A stretch of DNA of 25,378 nt from Haplomitrium mnioides (GCA_049999725.1 JBNGIS010020642.1:1-25378), one strand, 5' to 3'; positions 1 to 10,393 are shown, counted from the first letter of the stretch. The notes: generated by a model from the sequence alone, not told the origin. Program-made: numbers and translations.

Positions 1-440
1 CTGAAATAACAAACGAGAACATAATAACATCAAAATAAATAAATGATAATAATATAATAAACTAATCCAACAAAACTAACCCAAGAGATAACATTAAACT
101 AATAATAATATAATATAATACAAAAAACTAAAAAAAATTCCCTACTAGCAGGGCTTATATGCCTTGGCCTCCTTCGAGCAGGGGAGGTGGAGCCCTCTGT
201 ACTCCTGGCCTTGCTCCAAGCCCGGCCCAGCCCTCCGCACCATCCCTCCCTGGCTACATTTCTGAGATCGTTCCTTTCTTGTGCCAAATCAAGCCCGACT
301 TCCGATAGAACGGATCAGCCTTGCCTTCTTGACCTCCGAATAGCTCCCTAAACTGGTTGAACCTTATTTGCTGGTGTTGTGCACTCAGCTGATCAACCTT
401 GAGCCCAAAAAGTTGCGCCAGGCCCTAGAAAACACAAATA
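1..440. other. AT-rich DNA plus possible retroelement scrap
   Basis: Bases 1-135 are an almost pure A/T stretch. Bases 150-440 are more GC-rich. On the minus strand 254-424 reads open for about 57 codons to a TAG, containing the segments LFGLKVDQLSAQHQQIRFNQ and DPFYRKSGLIWHKK. The second is loosely reminiscent of the linker before the integrase zinc-binding domain of Ty3/gypsy polyproteins (typically aromatic-x-x-DGLLW-x-KG), but this is weak. Homology between the two X copies stops at about 479, so this block probably replaced or truncated the end of X1. No gene is called. Confidence 0.35.
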
Positions 441-1074
441 TTTGAAAAAACCCGAAAACGCACGACTGACAAAAAAAGCATCCTTGACGATGCCAAATTG
501 TTGCGACGAATGTATAATCACAAAAGACCAAAAATCCGAGGTCATGATTGCTGCAAAAGATGAAACCATATCAAAAATGTCATCTTTGGAAAAAGGTTAT
601 GAATCGTCATGCTTGCATTCTTTAAGGTTGTAATTGTAAGGAATATCCGCAATGCCAAAGTGAAACACATAGGTTTCATAAATCCCTTCAACTGAAGAGC
701 GTTGGCTTCCACGTGGACTTGGTAATATGCCACATTGAGACCATCAACATAAGACAGTAAGTCCTCGTCCTTGTCTCTCACAACTCTATAAGTCGGAAGG
801 GATGCAACATCATTCTACTGCCTTGATTTCCACTCTCTACCTTTTTGGCAATGAAGCAGAAAAGCATGAGGGTAGGAAACAAGTGTTGGAGCCTAGTCTT
901 GATCTTCTGGGGCTTCTTTGACCCTCGATCTTTTTCACCCTTTGGCAATTGCCGTCAATTTTTTGGCAAGCTGACATTAAAACATTTTGTCCCCCTGCAC
1001 ACAACAAAAATGGAAAAAATAAGGAGAGACAAAAAAGAAATTTAAGACTTAAAGACAATTTGAGCAAAGACATT

Positions 1075-1378
1075 GGACTCCAAACTACCAAGGACATTGT
1101 AGTCCATGCAAACATGAACATTGAATTCCAAACGCGTACAGACTTCAAAGTCCATGCGCGTAGTGATATTGAAGTTCGAGAGTGCATGGACATTGAAGTC
1201 CAGACGCGACATGACTTCAAAGTCCATGCTCGTCCATTCGCGCATGGACTGTAAAGTCCTTGCGTGCAAAGACTATGAAGTCCATGCGCGCATGGACTAT
1301 GAAGTCCAAGCGTGCAGGAGCTGTGAAGTCTAGACGTGCAGGGATTGTGAAGTCTATGCGCGAATGGACTCAAAACCT
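1075..1378. repeat. Palindromic minisatellite array in X1 intron
   Basis: Units of about 30-33 bases are built on the motif GACTTYRAAGTCCATGCGCG. The clearest copy, 1279-1298, is a perfect 20-base palindrome, AGTCCATGCGCGCATGGACT. The array lies inside the GT-AG intron 1460-995 of X1. Open frames across it only translate the repeat (for example repeated CTLGLHSPCAHGLHS) and are not genes. Confidence 0.85.
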
Positions 1379-2969
1379 ATTTTATTATAACTAAAGACAA
1401 TTTACCCTAAATTCACATCAACTCCAAAAAAATGAATGTATAGTGAAAAGAAAAACGTACCAAAAGCTTCTCAAACTAGAATGGAATGCAGCCATCTTAG
1501 ACTCGTCTTTGTAGAGAGGGTACTCCTCTCTTGCTTCCTCCCAACTACTATAGTAAACTTTAGAGTAGAAACTTTTCACCATCATTGCAAAAACTTTATG
1601 TCTATTTGTCTTTTGAGACATTTCATCCATTGAAAGCTCTTCGGCTTCCACGCATTTCAGAATTGATATTTTGACCTCGTCGATAAGACCCTGAAGAGAC
1701 CTCCAAGGTGTCCACTTCATGTCCTCCATTCTGATAGATCCCTTGGCCTTAGGCTTTTGGCCCTTCACAATAGTTTTCTCCTACATTGAAAATATGCTCT
1801 GTTGTAGATTCTAGAGCTCACCGCTTTGAAATGCCAACTGGAGCTAGTTGTCTTAAGAACTGCTTGTCTTCTCAAGTGTCAACTTGGGTTTGATTTCCAA
1901 GGTTTCCAACACTAACTCTCTTTTCAATTTCTGGGATGACACCATCCTACTCTCCACAAACCTCTGATGCCAATATTTGACCTTCTGAATTGAGGTCATT
2001 GCCAACCTGTATCTTTGGTCATAGTTGTCATCAGTTGTAAAAATATGGGCATTTGTTGGTGTAAGACCCATGTAGACATAGCAGTTGCAGAGCAAAAGCG
2101 CTGGATTCTAAGAAGCTGGTTTGTTGCAGCATTGTGATTGCCTTTTGCAATCTCGTAGCAATACTTGTCAAGGTTTCTAATATCGAACTCCTACTTATCC
2201 TTCAACCCGAACTTTGGGTCAACAACAACAATAAAAAATCTATGTGCATATTTGTTTGTGAGCATTCTCCATGCCAAAAGTTCAATGAAATCTTCATTCA
2301 ACCTTCTAATCTAGAAAGACCCCCAATTTTTCATTCCAGGTTTCGGTAGATTCAAGTTTTCCAGCGTAATAGTAATTGTTTCTTCACGGACTCTACATCG
2401 CTGGATTGCAGACTCCCTAATTTTGTTTTTATCTTCCTCAGATAATGTATGAGGATCCACTTTCTCACGTTCTTGGAATGTTCCCAACCTCTTGTGCGAT
2501 TGCCTTTTCGCTCTTGACGTTGGAGCCCGAACTAGCTCCAGCTCTATTTCTTGCCATGAGCTACTTGGTGTTGAGAACGAAGGGGCAGATGAAGACAACC
2601 TTGCTAGAGATTCGGAGGGGGTTGGCTCCTCCTCGATAACTGGAGCTGGAACAGGCTTTTTCTTTTGAATCGCATGTTTCTTCTTTTAGGGAGCCTCAGT
2701 TGGCTCCATCTCCTCTCTCTCTTTTTTTGCGCAACAGGGCTTGCATCGTGAATTGAAAATGTAGCCTTGCTCGGATGTGACACTAGCTGTTGAATATTAC
2801 ACCTTGCTTGGGCTTCAGAATTTTGATGTTGATGGCAAACTTTATGAAATCCCATTCAAGGCATTTCACATCTTTGTAGCCATTGACAAAATCCGCCAAA
2901 AATTGAGTAAACTGGAAACAAAACACAAACAATCAAACACAAGTACAAATGTTCAGTGTAAGAAAAAAA

Positions 2970-3228
2970 ACAATGTAGTCCATGCGCGCATGGACTAGAA
3001 AGTTTAGGCGTGCTTGGACCTAAAAGGCCAACCGTGCAAGGACTTGGGAGTCTATGCGCGCATGGACCTGATAGTCCAGGTAGGCTTAGACTTGGAAGTC
3101 CATGCGCGTATGGACTTGGGAGTATATTAGCCCAAGGACTAGAGAGTCCTTGCGCGAGTGGACCCGGGAGTCTATACGCGCATGAACTCGGGAGTCCATC
3201 CGCATATAGACCTGGGAGTTCAGAGTCA
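2970..3228. repeat. Palindromic minisatellite array in X1 5'-proximal intron
   Basis: About eight degenerate units of about 30-35 bases share the core CATGCGCGCATGGAC plus a variable GGGAGT or GAAAGT linker. Bases 2976-2997 form a perfect 22-base palindrome extending the 20-base core by one base pair. The array fills the GT-AG intron 3270-2912. It is the same family as the array at 1075-1378, in a different intron of the same gene. Confidence 0.85.
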
Positions 3229-3632
3229 GTAAAAAAAGAAAACAAATAAAAAAGGGTTTTAAATTGTTACCTGGCCATCTTCCTTTACCGTTTGAAGATG
3301 CTTGACAAAAATGTCCCTCTCCTTCATCTAAAAATAAAAACAAATCTTTTGTGATTTTCCTTGTACAAGGTAGTTGCATCTTGTGACTGCACAAGCAGCC
3401 TGATGTTGGCTTGCTAGCGATCTCTGATCATCTTCATTTGGACCACAAGGCCCATGTTGAATTTGTCACCTTCTCCAACAAAAAGATAAAGGTGTTTATC
3501 AAGGTTTTTCAAGGATCCACAATTAACTAGCCAATCCCAGTCTAGTTTTTCAAGCTCGAGAGCCTTGATAACATCCAAATACCTATAAGGCTTTGGTTGA
3601 GTAGGTTTGGAAATATTTCCTGTAGATGCCAT

Positions 3633-4179
3633 TTTCCAGAAAGTAAAAACGGGCATAATTGGAGGTGAAAAATCTAATGAACAAAAGCTCACAAAACTTG
3701 AACGGTTGGAAAGGGTAAGATAGAAAGTAATGCAAAAACAATGCTGACAAGAAAACAAAAACTAGAAAGTAAACTTGCGAAAATGGAGAGAAACTTTCCA
3801 CTAACGCTCTTTTGATACCTAAATTTCAAAAAATACCTTTTCTCGCCAAAAAATGATTAGTGAAGATCTTGGCACGTAGGTTTGCGTGGTGCAAAAAAGA
3901 CATTAGTATATAAAGCATTGCTTGTTTTCATATTTGCAATGTCTTTTTTTCATTTTCTTCACAAAATGTTCTCAATTTTGTCGTTTTGCAAAAATTTCTT
4001 TAAAAAAAATATTTTAGGTGGACCGTAATAGGTTAATAATATTTTTTAAAATATTTTCTTCAAAAAGTTAATTTTTAGTGAGCCTTTTCAACTGCTGGAG
4101 TTTTCAAATGCAAGAAGAGGCTAGAATTCCAAGATTCATCTTTACAAAAAAGTGTTACTTTTGAGAGGCAGGTTGAGAT
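3633..4179. promoter_or_regulatory. Shared upstream region between divergent X1 and T1, with TATA box
   Basis: This AT-rich stretch separates the X1 start codon (3632, minus) from the first T1-like open frame on the plus strand (4180). TATATAAAG at 3907-3915 is a good plant TATA box for plus-strand transcription toward T1. I did not find an equally clear TATA for X1. A bidirectional promoter is inferred from geometry only. Confidence 0.45.
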
Positions 4180-4299
4180 TTGTTCAAACCACAATTCTTT
4201 GGATGTGAGCGATGGAGTACCAAAAGCATCAAGTGTAATGGTGAGTATATTGGGGAAAAAATGGCTTATGTTGAATCAGATAGCTCTGCCCGAAAAGAT

Positions 4300-4450
4300 C
4301 AAGAAGGTGAACTCCATGCGCGTATAGGATCAGGGATTGGACCCTATATGCACATAGCGTCAAGGAGTGAATCCAATGCGCGCATAGGATTAACGAGTGA
4401 ACAACTTGCGTACAAAGGGTCAAAGAGGGAACCCAAAGCTTGCAAAGAAT
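4300..4450. repeat. Minisatellite array in T1 5' region
   Basis: About four units of about 32-36 bases have the core ATGCGCGYATAGGAT alternating with AGTGAAC or GGATTGGACC linkers. It is a variant of the X-intron repeat with the flank changed from GGACT to AGGAT, but the same ATGCGCGCAT palindromic core. A matching array lies at 9925-10090 at the start of T2. Confidence 0.75.
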
Positions 4451-5811
4451 TAAAGAAGCAAACTTCTTCAAGCACAAGATCTTTGTTGCCTTTCAAGTGG
4501 TCAAAGTTGAATCTTTATTTTGAGTATTTCAAGGATAACCAAAAAGAGATTCAACACAAAAATTTCACACTGTTGTAGACCTTTCTTTGTCCTCATATGA
4601 GAGAGACCTTGATATTCATGATCAAAGTGTGTTTGTTCAAAACACAAAAAGCATACGATATGTGGACGGTTTTAATTTTGGAGATGAATCCCTTTCCCTG
4701 GTGGCACCACTCAACAACGTCTGATTTTGTTTCAAGTTGCACCTCGCAAGGAGATTGGGAAATCTGAAACAAACCACATTCTTTTGGAGGAGTCTTTAGA
4801 TGACAGTTTAGGAAACGATTCTAGCAAAGAGTCTCAATCAATCAATATTTCTTTGGAGTTATCATCGAAGGCACCGATTTTGCTACAAAAAAATTCCTAA
4901 TAATCGAGATATTGATCAAGATTCCATTTTGGAATGGTGCAGTTCTTCCAATCCTCAAGAAGAACCTCATCTCTTGAAAACATTTTGCAACAGAACAAAC
5001 AGTGTTTACAATGATGATCAAGATCTTCAAGATGAACTATCTCCTATGGTTGGATTTGCCTACGGACCGAATTGACCAGCACAATATAAGAATTCTTTGT
5101 CTAGGCCAAAACCCAAACGGGTAAACACCTTACCTAAAAATTCTTTGCGGAAAGTCCATCATGACGAGAGCTTTGTGAAGAAAAACTCAATCCAATGTCA
5201 ATTTCTAAATTGAAGAGAACTTCATGTTGTCGAAATAATTGCTTGTCGTTGTGCAAGACAGATTTTTTGAAATCTATGAGAGAAACATACTTTTGACAAA
5301 GAATGAAGAATCGAGATATCAAACTATAGTAAAGAATACCAAGAAAAAACTCACAAGTTGATAATCGGTTTACTATGTTTGGCGGTATTTTTGTCTATAG
5401 AAGAGCCTTCAAATTAATATTAATAGTAGGGAATGATAAAATCCAAACGATTCAAAAATCTCAAAAACACAGATCCTAGCGGCATTTTTGTAAAAAGAGA
5501 ACTATCTGCTAAAGGAGTTTTTGTGCATGAGTGGATGGATAGTTTTTGTCAAGGACACTGCGAGAGAATGCCCACTCATGAAGTTTATAACTTGTCCAAA
5601 AAATTTACAAAATAGGAAGTTTATAACTACTACACAATTTATTTAAAAGAGAAAAATCCTAATTGTATTCTTAGTTTCTCAAGTTTTACAAAACATTCGA
5701 GAACTCATTTTCCAAATATAAAAATTCCAAAACACAATAGATTTGCTATTTGTGAAACATGCAAGAAAATAAAATCTTTGGAAGAAAAAGTTGTCTTGGA
5801 GTCTGACAAAG

Positions 5812-6609
5812 GTAACAAATTTTCTTGTCTTTTGACACATTTGGTTAATCCATGCTCTTTTTTCTAAACTCAAAGATTAGTTCTAGAGATGTTTTGTTTT
5901 CTCAACTTAGAACCAAAAGATTTTTTTTTTGTTGAGTTGTTCAACAAACAAGATTTGAGTCAAATAATTCTTAGCAACTTGAGTTGTGAGAAGAGAGTCT
6001 ATGATCGCATAGGGTCTAATGTTTTAAGTTTCAATCTTAACCTTATCTATAGTCAAATAAAATGAGAAAATGAATTTTATTCTTGGCGGTGACCTTAGCT
6101 TTGCAACAAGTTGTGTTTTTATTGCTTTAAATCAAGAGCTCTTGTCAAGAAAAACAATGGTAAGAATTTTTTTGTTGTTTGCCAGTCTTATGCGCGTATA
6201 GGATTTGTTCTTGTTTCTATTAAAACCAGATGCAACAACAGTCACAACAAGCCATGATATTGGTAACATTGTATTGGTCTTATGGCACATACGATGAGTT
6301 ATTATCTCCACTGATTCTAAATGCTCAAAAGATGTGTTCTGGTTTGTGACCCTTTGCTAGCAAATCTTGTTCATCTTTTTTTGAAACTTTTCTTTATTTT
6401 AAGTCAAACAAATTTTTCTTTTTTAAAATTGCCTAAAGTTTATTTTTAATCTTTTACAAAGTTCTCACTTCTACTAATCCAAGTATTTGTTTAAGATGAC
6501 TTGAATTTTTTTAGCACCTAAGGTTGTGTCTCAAAGTTACAAATATCGACATATGTTTTACTGAATTACTTTTATGTCTTTGTGTCTTTTATGCTTTGTA
6601 ATAATGCAG
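5812..6609 (+). other. GT-AG intron in T1
   Basis: The donor AAAG|GTAACAAAT is at 5811/5812 and the acceptor AATAATGCAG|TC at 6609/6610, phase 1. Joining them links the charged segment SLEEKVVLESDK to VKYNRKLFLHHDQQIKERTK in one frame. T2 has the same donor position (15814/15815, AAAG|GTAAAA). The intron is T-rich and contains one repeat core (TATGCGCGTATAGGAT, about 6188-6205). Confidence 0.7.
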
Positions 6610-8344
6610 TCAAATATAATCGCAAACTATTTCTTCATCATGACCAACAAATAAAAGAAAGAACAAAACTTGCAAACCATCAAAGAAAATGTTATATTGA
6701 TGGTCAAAAGTACTTGGAAATTGTCATTGATAGAGTGGATCACAAGAAACTACTATTCCACACTAGCCTTCGCCACCAAAAAACATTGATAAAAATTGTT
6801 TGGTGGGTGTGCACGTTGTTGGTACTTTAATATTCAATCATGCTCTTTCTTCGAGGGTTTTTTTAATATATAGAAACTTGAGAAGCGATTCTAATTTGAT
6901 AGCTACTGTGCTCAACAAAATATTATGTGACTTTGAAGGGTCGCTACCTCCAACTTTGTATCTTTAATTGGACAACACGACATGAGAGAATAAGAATTCT
7001 ATCTTATTTGGACATCTTAGTCTTCTTATTGCTAAGAATGTTTTTTGAAAAATTAAGATGGGATTTCTCATGGTTAGCCATGCTCACGATCAAATCGATC
7101 AAATATTTAACCGATTCTTGAAACGTTTGAAACATGTCAAAGCTTTCACCATTACGATTCTTAGCAAGGCACTTTAATTACTCTATAAAACTAAACCTAA
7201 GGTAACTCTTGTTTTGGAAACTTGGGATTTCAAAATGTTTCTTCAGCAACGTCTCTCTCTGGTTCAAAGGATACATGATATTACCTTTAATCAACAATTC
7301 AAGTTCCAGTTAAATGATTCCAAGGCAAAGATTTGGAGCAAATAGTTTTCAACAAATGAATTTTGGCTACCTCTGGATGGTATTTGTCAACTCAAGTGTA
7401 TACCTGAAGTGGACAAAAAAATTTTGAGTTAAATGTTAAATCCTCTCAAGGCATACTCTAAAATCAAACAAAGTCACAAGGAAGAAATAGAAGTTGATGT
7501 CAAGAAAGTGGCATTTTCAATAAAGGACAACATAAGTGAGAGCTACTACAAGTTCTTTACAGATTATGATATTCAATGGTGGAATGACTTTTTTCTTGCT
7601 CAACAAGAGATTATGGCCTACATCCTTGAAAAAAAAAGACGAGGACTCAAAGCAAAATTTACCTTTCCACCTTTACAATCGCCAAACACTTGTAATGATT
7701 TTCAAAATGCTTGTCTAGATTATCAGCTTGATGCTCAACAGACAAAAAAAGATACTTTGGTACAACAAATACTTTTTACATGTCAAGAAATCTATGATGG
7801 AGCACTTAGGTCGAAAGAAGGGACTCTTTCAAACAACACTCGATGCAGGCATAAATTTGGCAATCAACATGAAAGCTAGAATGTTTATTTGTGTTGTTGC
7901 ATCTCTGAATCCAAAAAGCAGACCGTTTAGGGTTGCCAAAGTTCTCAAAGTTTTGTCATTTGATGAGGAAGATCCTCCAAACCCGAAACGAGCATGTAAT
8001 CAATGGTTTGCTTGTTAGGATGATGATGCATTTTTTGGACAATACTTCAAAAAAAAATAACATCAACAAAAGGGAAACGCAAATCTAAGTTACATATTGA
8101 TGTACTTGATGTGACACAAATCATGACTTTATCTTTTGATTTTCTCCTTACCCAAAAAAACCAATTGAAGAAAACCACTCTAGCTACCATTAAAGAAAAT
8201 CTATTTGAGTACGAAAGACAGAAAGCCCTCAATCCTAAAATGTTTCAAAGAGATTTAATCACTATCATTAACACTGAGATAGATCAAGTAAGTCTTGATG
8301 AGTCCTCTGAAGGTGAATCTGAAGAAGTTGAGATGAGTGACTAA

Positions 8345-9924
8345 AGTAATTTAAGAATTTTATTATATATTATGTATTTTCAAGTATATTATAATTTAAA
8401 ATTACTATTTTATAAAGTATGTGAGAATCTTTTGAAGCAAGTTGTTGAATTTTTCTACTACGGTAATCTTGAACTTTTTACTATAAATCATTCCAAGTTG
8501 AATGTTATTCTTTGTAAATGAAACTTGAATCTTTAGTTAATATTCTCATTTGTTTTGTAAAATATTTTCTTCTCCAAAATGCAAGTATGTTGTTTCCAAC
8601 TTTAGTGTTTTCTAGAAGAATTTAAGGTTATTGTATTGCTAAAGCTTTTGACTAAATTGACTACTTATTTTTTGCTTGAAAGGACTTTGAGTTTGTTGCA
8701 AAAAATAGAACATATACCGTCTATATCCTCAGTTGTAGAAGTGTGAACTATATGCGCACATAGACTTTGATTCGCAAGTTGAAATATCATACGTACAAAA
8801 ACTCTTCAATAGAACATAAAACCTAGGTTTTTGTCAGTCTTTGTTGTGGAGTGTTCAGATGGTGATTTCAGACTTCTATGCATGCATAAACTTTAGGGTG
8901 GAGTGTTCAAATGTTGAGCTTGGATTCCTATGTGCGGATAGACTTTTGGGTGGAAGTCCAAGCCTTCCACAAGTTCTACTTCTCATATGCAACCCTCAAG
9001 CTTCTATATACAAAGACTACCAGTTACAATTTAGTTTGTACACAAGTCATAGACTCCTTTGTAGATCTTGAGACCTTTGTTTGGTTGAATCAAGTCTAAA
9101 ACTTAGAGATGTTTCTTGTTTACACTCTTAATTCAATCTCATTAGATATTGCCTTTTTGAATATGAACTATGATATGTTTGTGTATATGCTTTGTTGAAT
9201 TATGAAATATTTTTCAATGCTGAAACCTTTTTTCAAAGTCCACTTTAACTTTTGCGTGCATGGATTTTCAACTACAAGTGAAAGCTTCTTTCTTGTTTGA
9301 ACTTTAAAATAGAGCTCCTAAATCCATACAATCTTTTGTTTTCTTTGTTTTTATGTTTGTGATTGCAAACTCATTCCCTTGACTTCTAGCCCCTTGGGTT
9401 TTTTCTTTATGTTTTGTAATTGTTTAAAAAAAACATTTCAAAGAGCACCATGTCTATGCGCACTTAGAGTTTGTGCAATAAAACATATTTCAAAATAGTT
9501 TCTTGTGACATGTATTTCAATTTTTGGGCTTCAAATTGTAATCAATGATAAATGCATTTTTTGTGAAAACTTACTATAATTTTTATATTTTTTTTTATCA
9601 AATTTGAGTTTTCTAATATTTTCATAAAAACTAATAATATTGTTTGCTTTTGCATAACAAAATTGACTCTCACTCTATCATGCTTGTTGAAATGACCAAA
9701 AACAAACCTCAAAAACTCATGTGCTTTTTGTTTTAAAAAAATAACCTCGTTTTTTTTAATGTTTTTTGAGTTCAAAAATCACAAATTTTCCAAAAAAAAG
9801 GTTTTTGTTTTGAGTAGCTTGTTCCTAGTTCAAAGTAGTGGCTGTTAAATATGATGGTTGCTATTTTGAGTAAAAGTATGTTGAATGCACAACAAGATGT
9901 GTTTTTTTGTGACAATTTTGAGAG
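8345..9924. other. AT-rich non-coding interval with scattered minisatellite cores
   Basis: This follows the T1 stop. It is A/T-rich with long poly-T and poly-A runs (for example around 9580-9600 and 9740-9800). Isolated repeat cores, such as TATATGCGCACATAGACTTT near 8750 and TGTGCGGATAGACTTT near 8930, are diverged relatives of the palindromic minisatellite. No protein-like segment is recognised on either strand. The short open frames here are not supported by any motif. Confidence 0.5.
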
Positions 9925-10090
9925 TAAGCTCTATGCATTCATAGTATCAAGAAGTGAACCTTGTGTATATGTAGGATCCAATAGTGTAGTCTTATATACG
10001 TATAGGATCTAGTAGGAAATCCTATATGTGCAAAGATCTAGTAGTGAACCCTATATGCATATAGAATCCAACATACAAGTCAAGAAAGAA
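9925..10090. repeat. Minisatellite array at the start of T2
   Basis: About four units of about 34-36 bases read roughly AGTGAACCYTRTATRYRTATAGGATC. Linker and core are like the T1 array at 4300-4450, so this is probably the displaced 5' part of T2, separated from the rest by the inserted element at 10160-14522. The CpG-containing core TGCGCGCA has mostly become TGTGCA or TATATG, consistent with decay of methylated CpG. Confidence 0.7.
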
Positions 10091-10154
10091 AAGTGTACTC
10101 ATATGCTCATATGAGCTTCAATACTCTAATCAATATTCTTAACTCAAGAACTAG

Positions 10155-10159
10155 AGCTC
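10155..10159. repeat. Left target-site duplication AGCTC
   Basis: AGCTC immediately precedes TGTTGGGATAG. The same five bases follow CCTAACA at 14523-14527. Five bases is the usual target-site length for LTR retrotransposons. Confidence 0.6.
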
Positions 10160-10180
10160 TGTTGGGATAGAAAGAGGGAC

Positions 10181-10351
10181 GGCGCCACTGTTGGAACTGA
10201 GAGAGCAGTCCTCGGCAACGGCGCCACTGTTGGGACCAGCGCAGGGCATAGGGGATAAACCCTGCGCTTTCTTTTGTAAACTAAATACCTGGCACCACTG
10301 CTTGGAACAGAGCAAGGCAAAAGGGAGGAGCCTTGCTCTGTTCTGTAAACT
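10181..10351. repeat. Tandem units with conserved-palindrome hairpins
   Basis: GGCGCCACTGTTGG recurs at 10181 and 10220, and as GGCACCACTGCTTGG at 10291. The last two begin units of about 71 bases, each ending TTTGTAAACTAA or TCTGTAAACTAA. Each contains an inverted repeat: AGCGCAGGG (10238-10246) with CCCTGCGCT (10260-10268), and GAACAGAGCAAGGC (10305-10318) with GCCTTGCTCTGTTC (10330-10343). The stems differ in sequence but both remain paired. Confidence 0.8.
10209..10226 (-). promoter_or_regulatory. tRNA-Asp-type primer-binding site
   Basis: On the minus strand this reads TGGCGCCGTTGCCGAGGA, which matches the primer-binding site complementary to the 3' end of plant tRNA-Asp at 17 of 18 positions as I recall it. 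One base upstream on the same strand is CCCAACA (ending at 10228), a typical LTR 3' end. A minus-strand LTR ending at 10228 and beginning near TGTTGGAGG at 11033 would fit, but the sequence after the site is only about 50 bases long before the element ends, so the arrangement is rearranged. Confidence 0.5.
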
Positions 10352-10382
10352 AACTGATAGGTAATCAAACATACAAACAACA

Positions 10383-10393
10383 CATATATAAAC
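10383..10393 (+). promoter_or_regulatory. TATA-like box in the element's left terminal region
   Basis: CATATATAAAC is a good TATA match on the plus strand, about 225 bases inside the element's left end. It would fit a plus-oriented LTR promoter, whereas the primer-site match points to the minus strand. Orientation is therefore unresolved. Confidence 0.3.

Larger units (their letters stand above)
479..3632 (-). pseudogene. X1: broken multi-exon gene of unknown family, probable transposon companion
   Basis: I do not recognise this family. The reading frame starts at ATG 3632 (MASTGNISKPTQPKPYRYLD) and runs to about 3380. A short exon 3327-3271 (MKERDIFVKHLQTVKEDGQ) follows an AG acceptor. A GT-AG intron 3270-2912 follows, then an exon starting FTQFLADFVNGYKDVKCLEW. 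A Lys/Ser-rich stretch and a segment with KYAHRFFIVVVDPKFGLKD lie at about 2600-2050. An exon near 1735-1461 reads WTPWRSLQGL...VKSFYSKVYYSSWEE and ends at a GT donor. Intron 1460-995 ends in AG, and the last exon contains VVRDKDEDLLSYVDG. Several in-frame stops and at least two frameshifts show it is dead. It is divergent from T1 and shares its upstream region. X2 matches its 3' half; a 22-base run at 712-733 is identical to 18031-18052. The 3' end is cut off near 479. Confidence 0.6.
4180..8344 (+). pseudogene. T1: decayed DDE-transposase-like gene with one intron
   Basis: Conserved pieces appear in the order expected for a large eukaryotic DDE-transposase-like family. They are a cysteine-rich N-terminal segment SCCRNNCLSLCKTDFLKSMR (about 5222-5280) and HNRFAICETCKKIKSLEEK (about 5735-5795). 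Past the intron come QQIKERTKLANHQRK and YLEIVIDRVDHKK (about 6650-6750), matching the first catalytic Asp region. LDN..(stop)ENKNS (about 6970) and FLMVSHAHDQIDQIFNRF (about 7060-7115) match the later D-N-ENKN and GHTHDxID signatures. The C-terminal part runs from about 7200, including WWNDFFLAQQEIMAYILEKK and DVLDVTQ, to a stop at 8342-8344. The first 130 codons include a minisatellite. Many in-frame stops, several of them CAA or CGA turned to TAA or TGA, and frameshifts near 6800 and 7830 show it is dead. T2 is a second copy. Confidence 0.75.

Noticed and set aside
837-1373. Long minus-strand open frame with repeated LHSPCAHGLHS-like peptides (likewise 2856-3245 and 3010-3249)
   Set aside because: It is the translation of the palindromic minisatellite in X introns; periodicity is in the DNA and several frames are open at once.
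1075-3228. CRISPR-like appearance of palindromic repeats with short intervals
   Set aside because: The units are degenerate, there are no unique equal-length spacers and no cas genes, and the arrays lie in spliceosomal introns of a plant genome.
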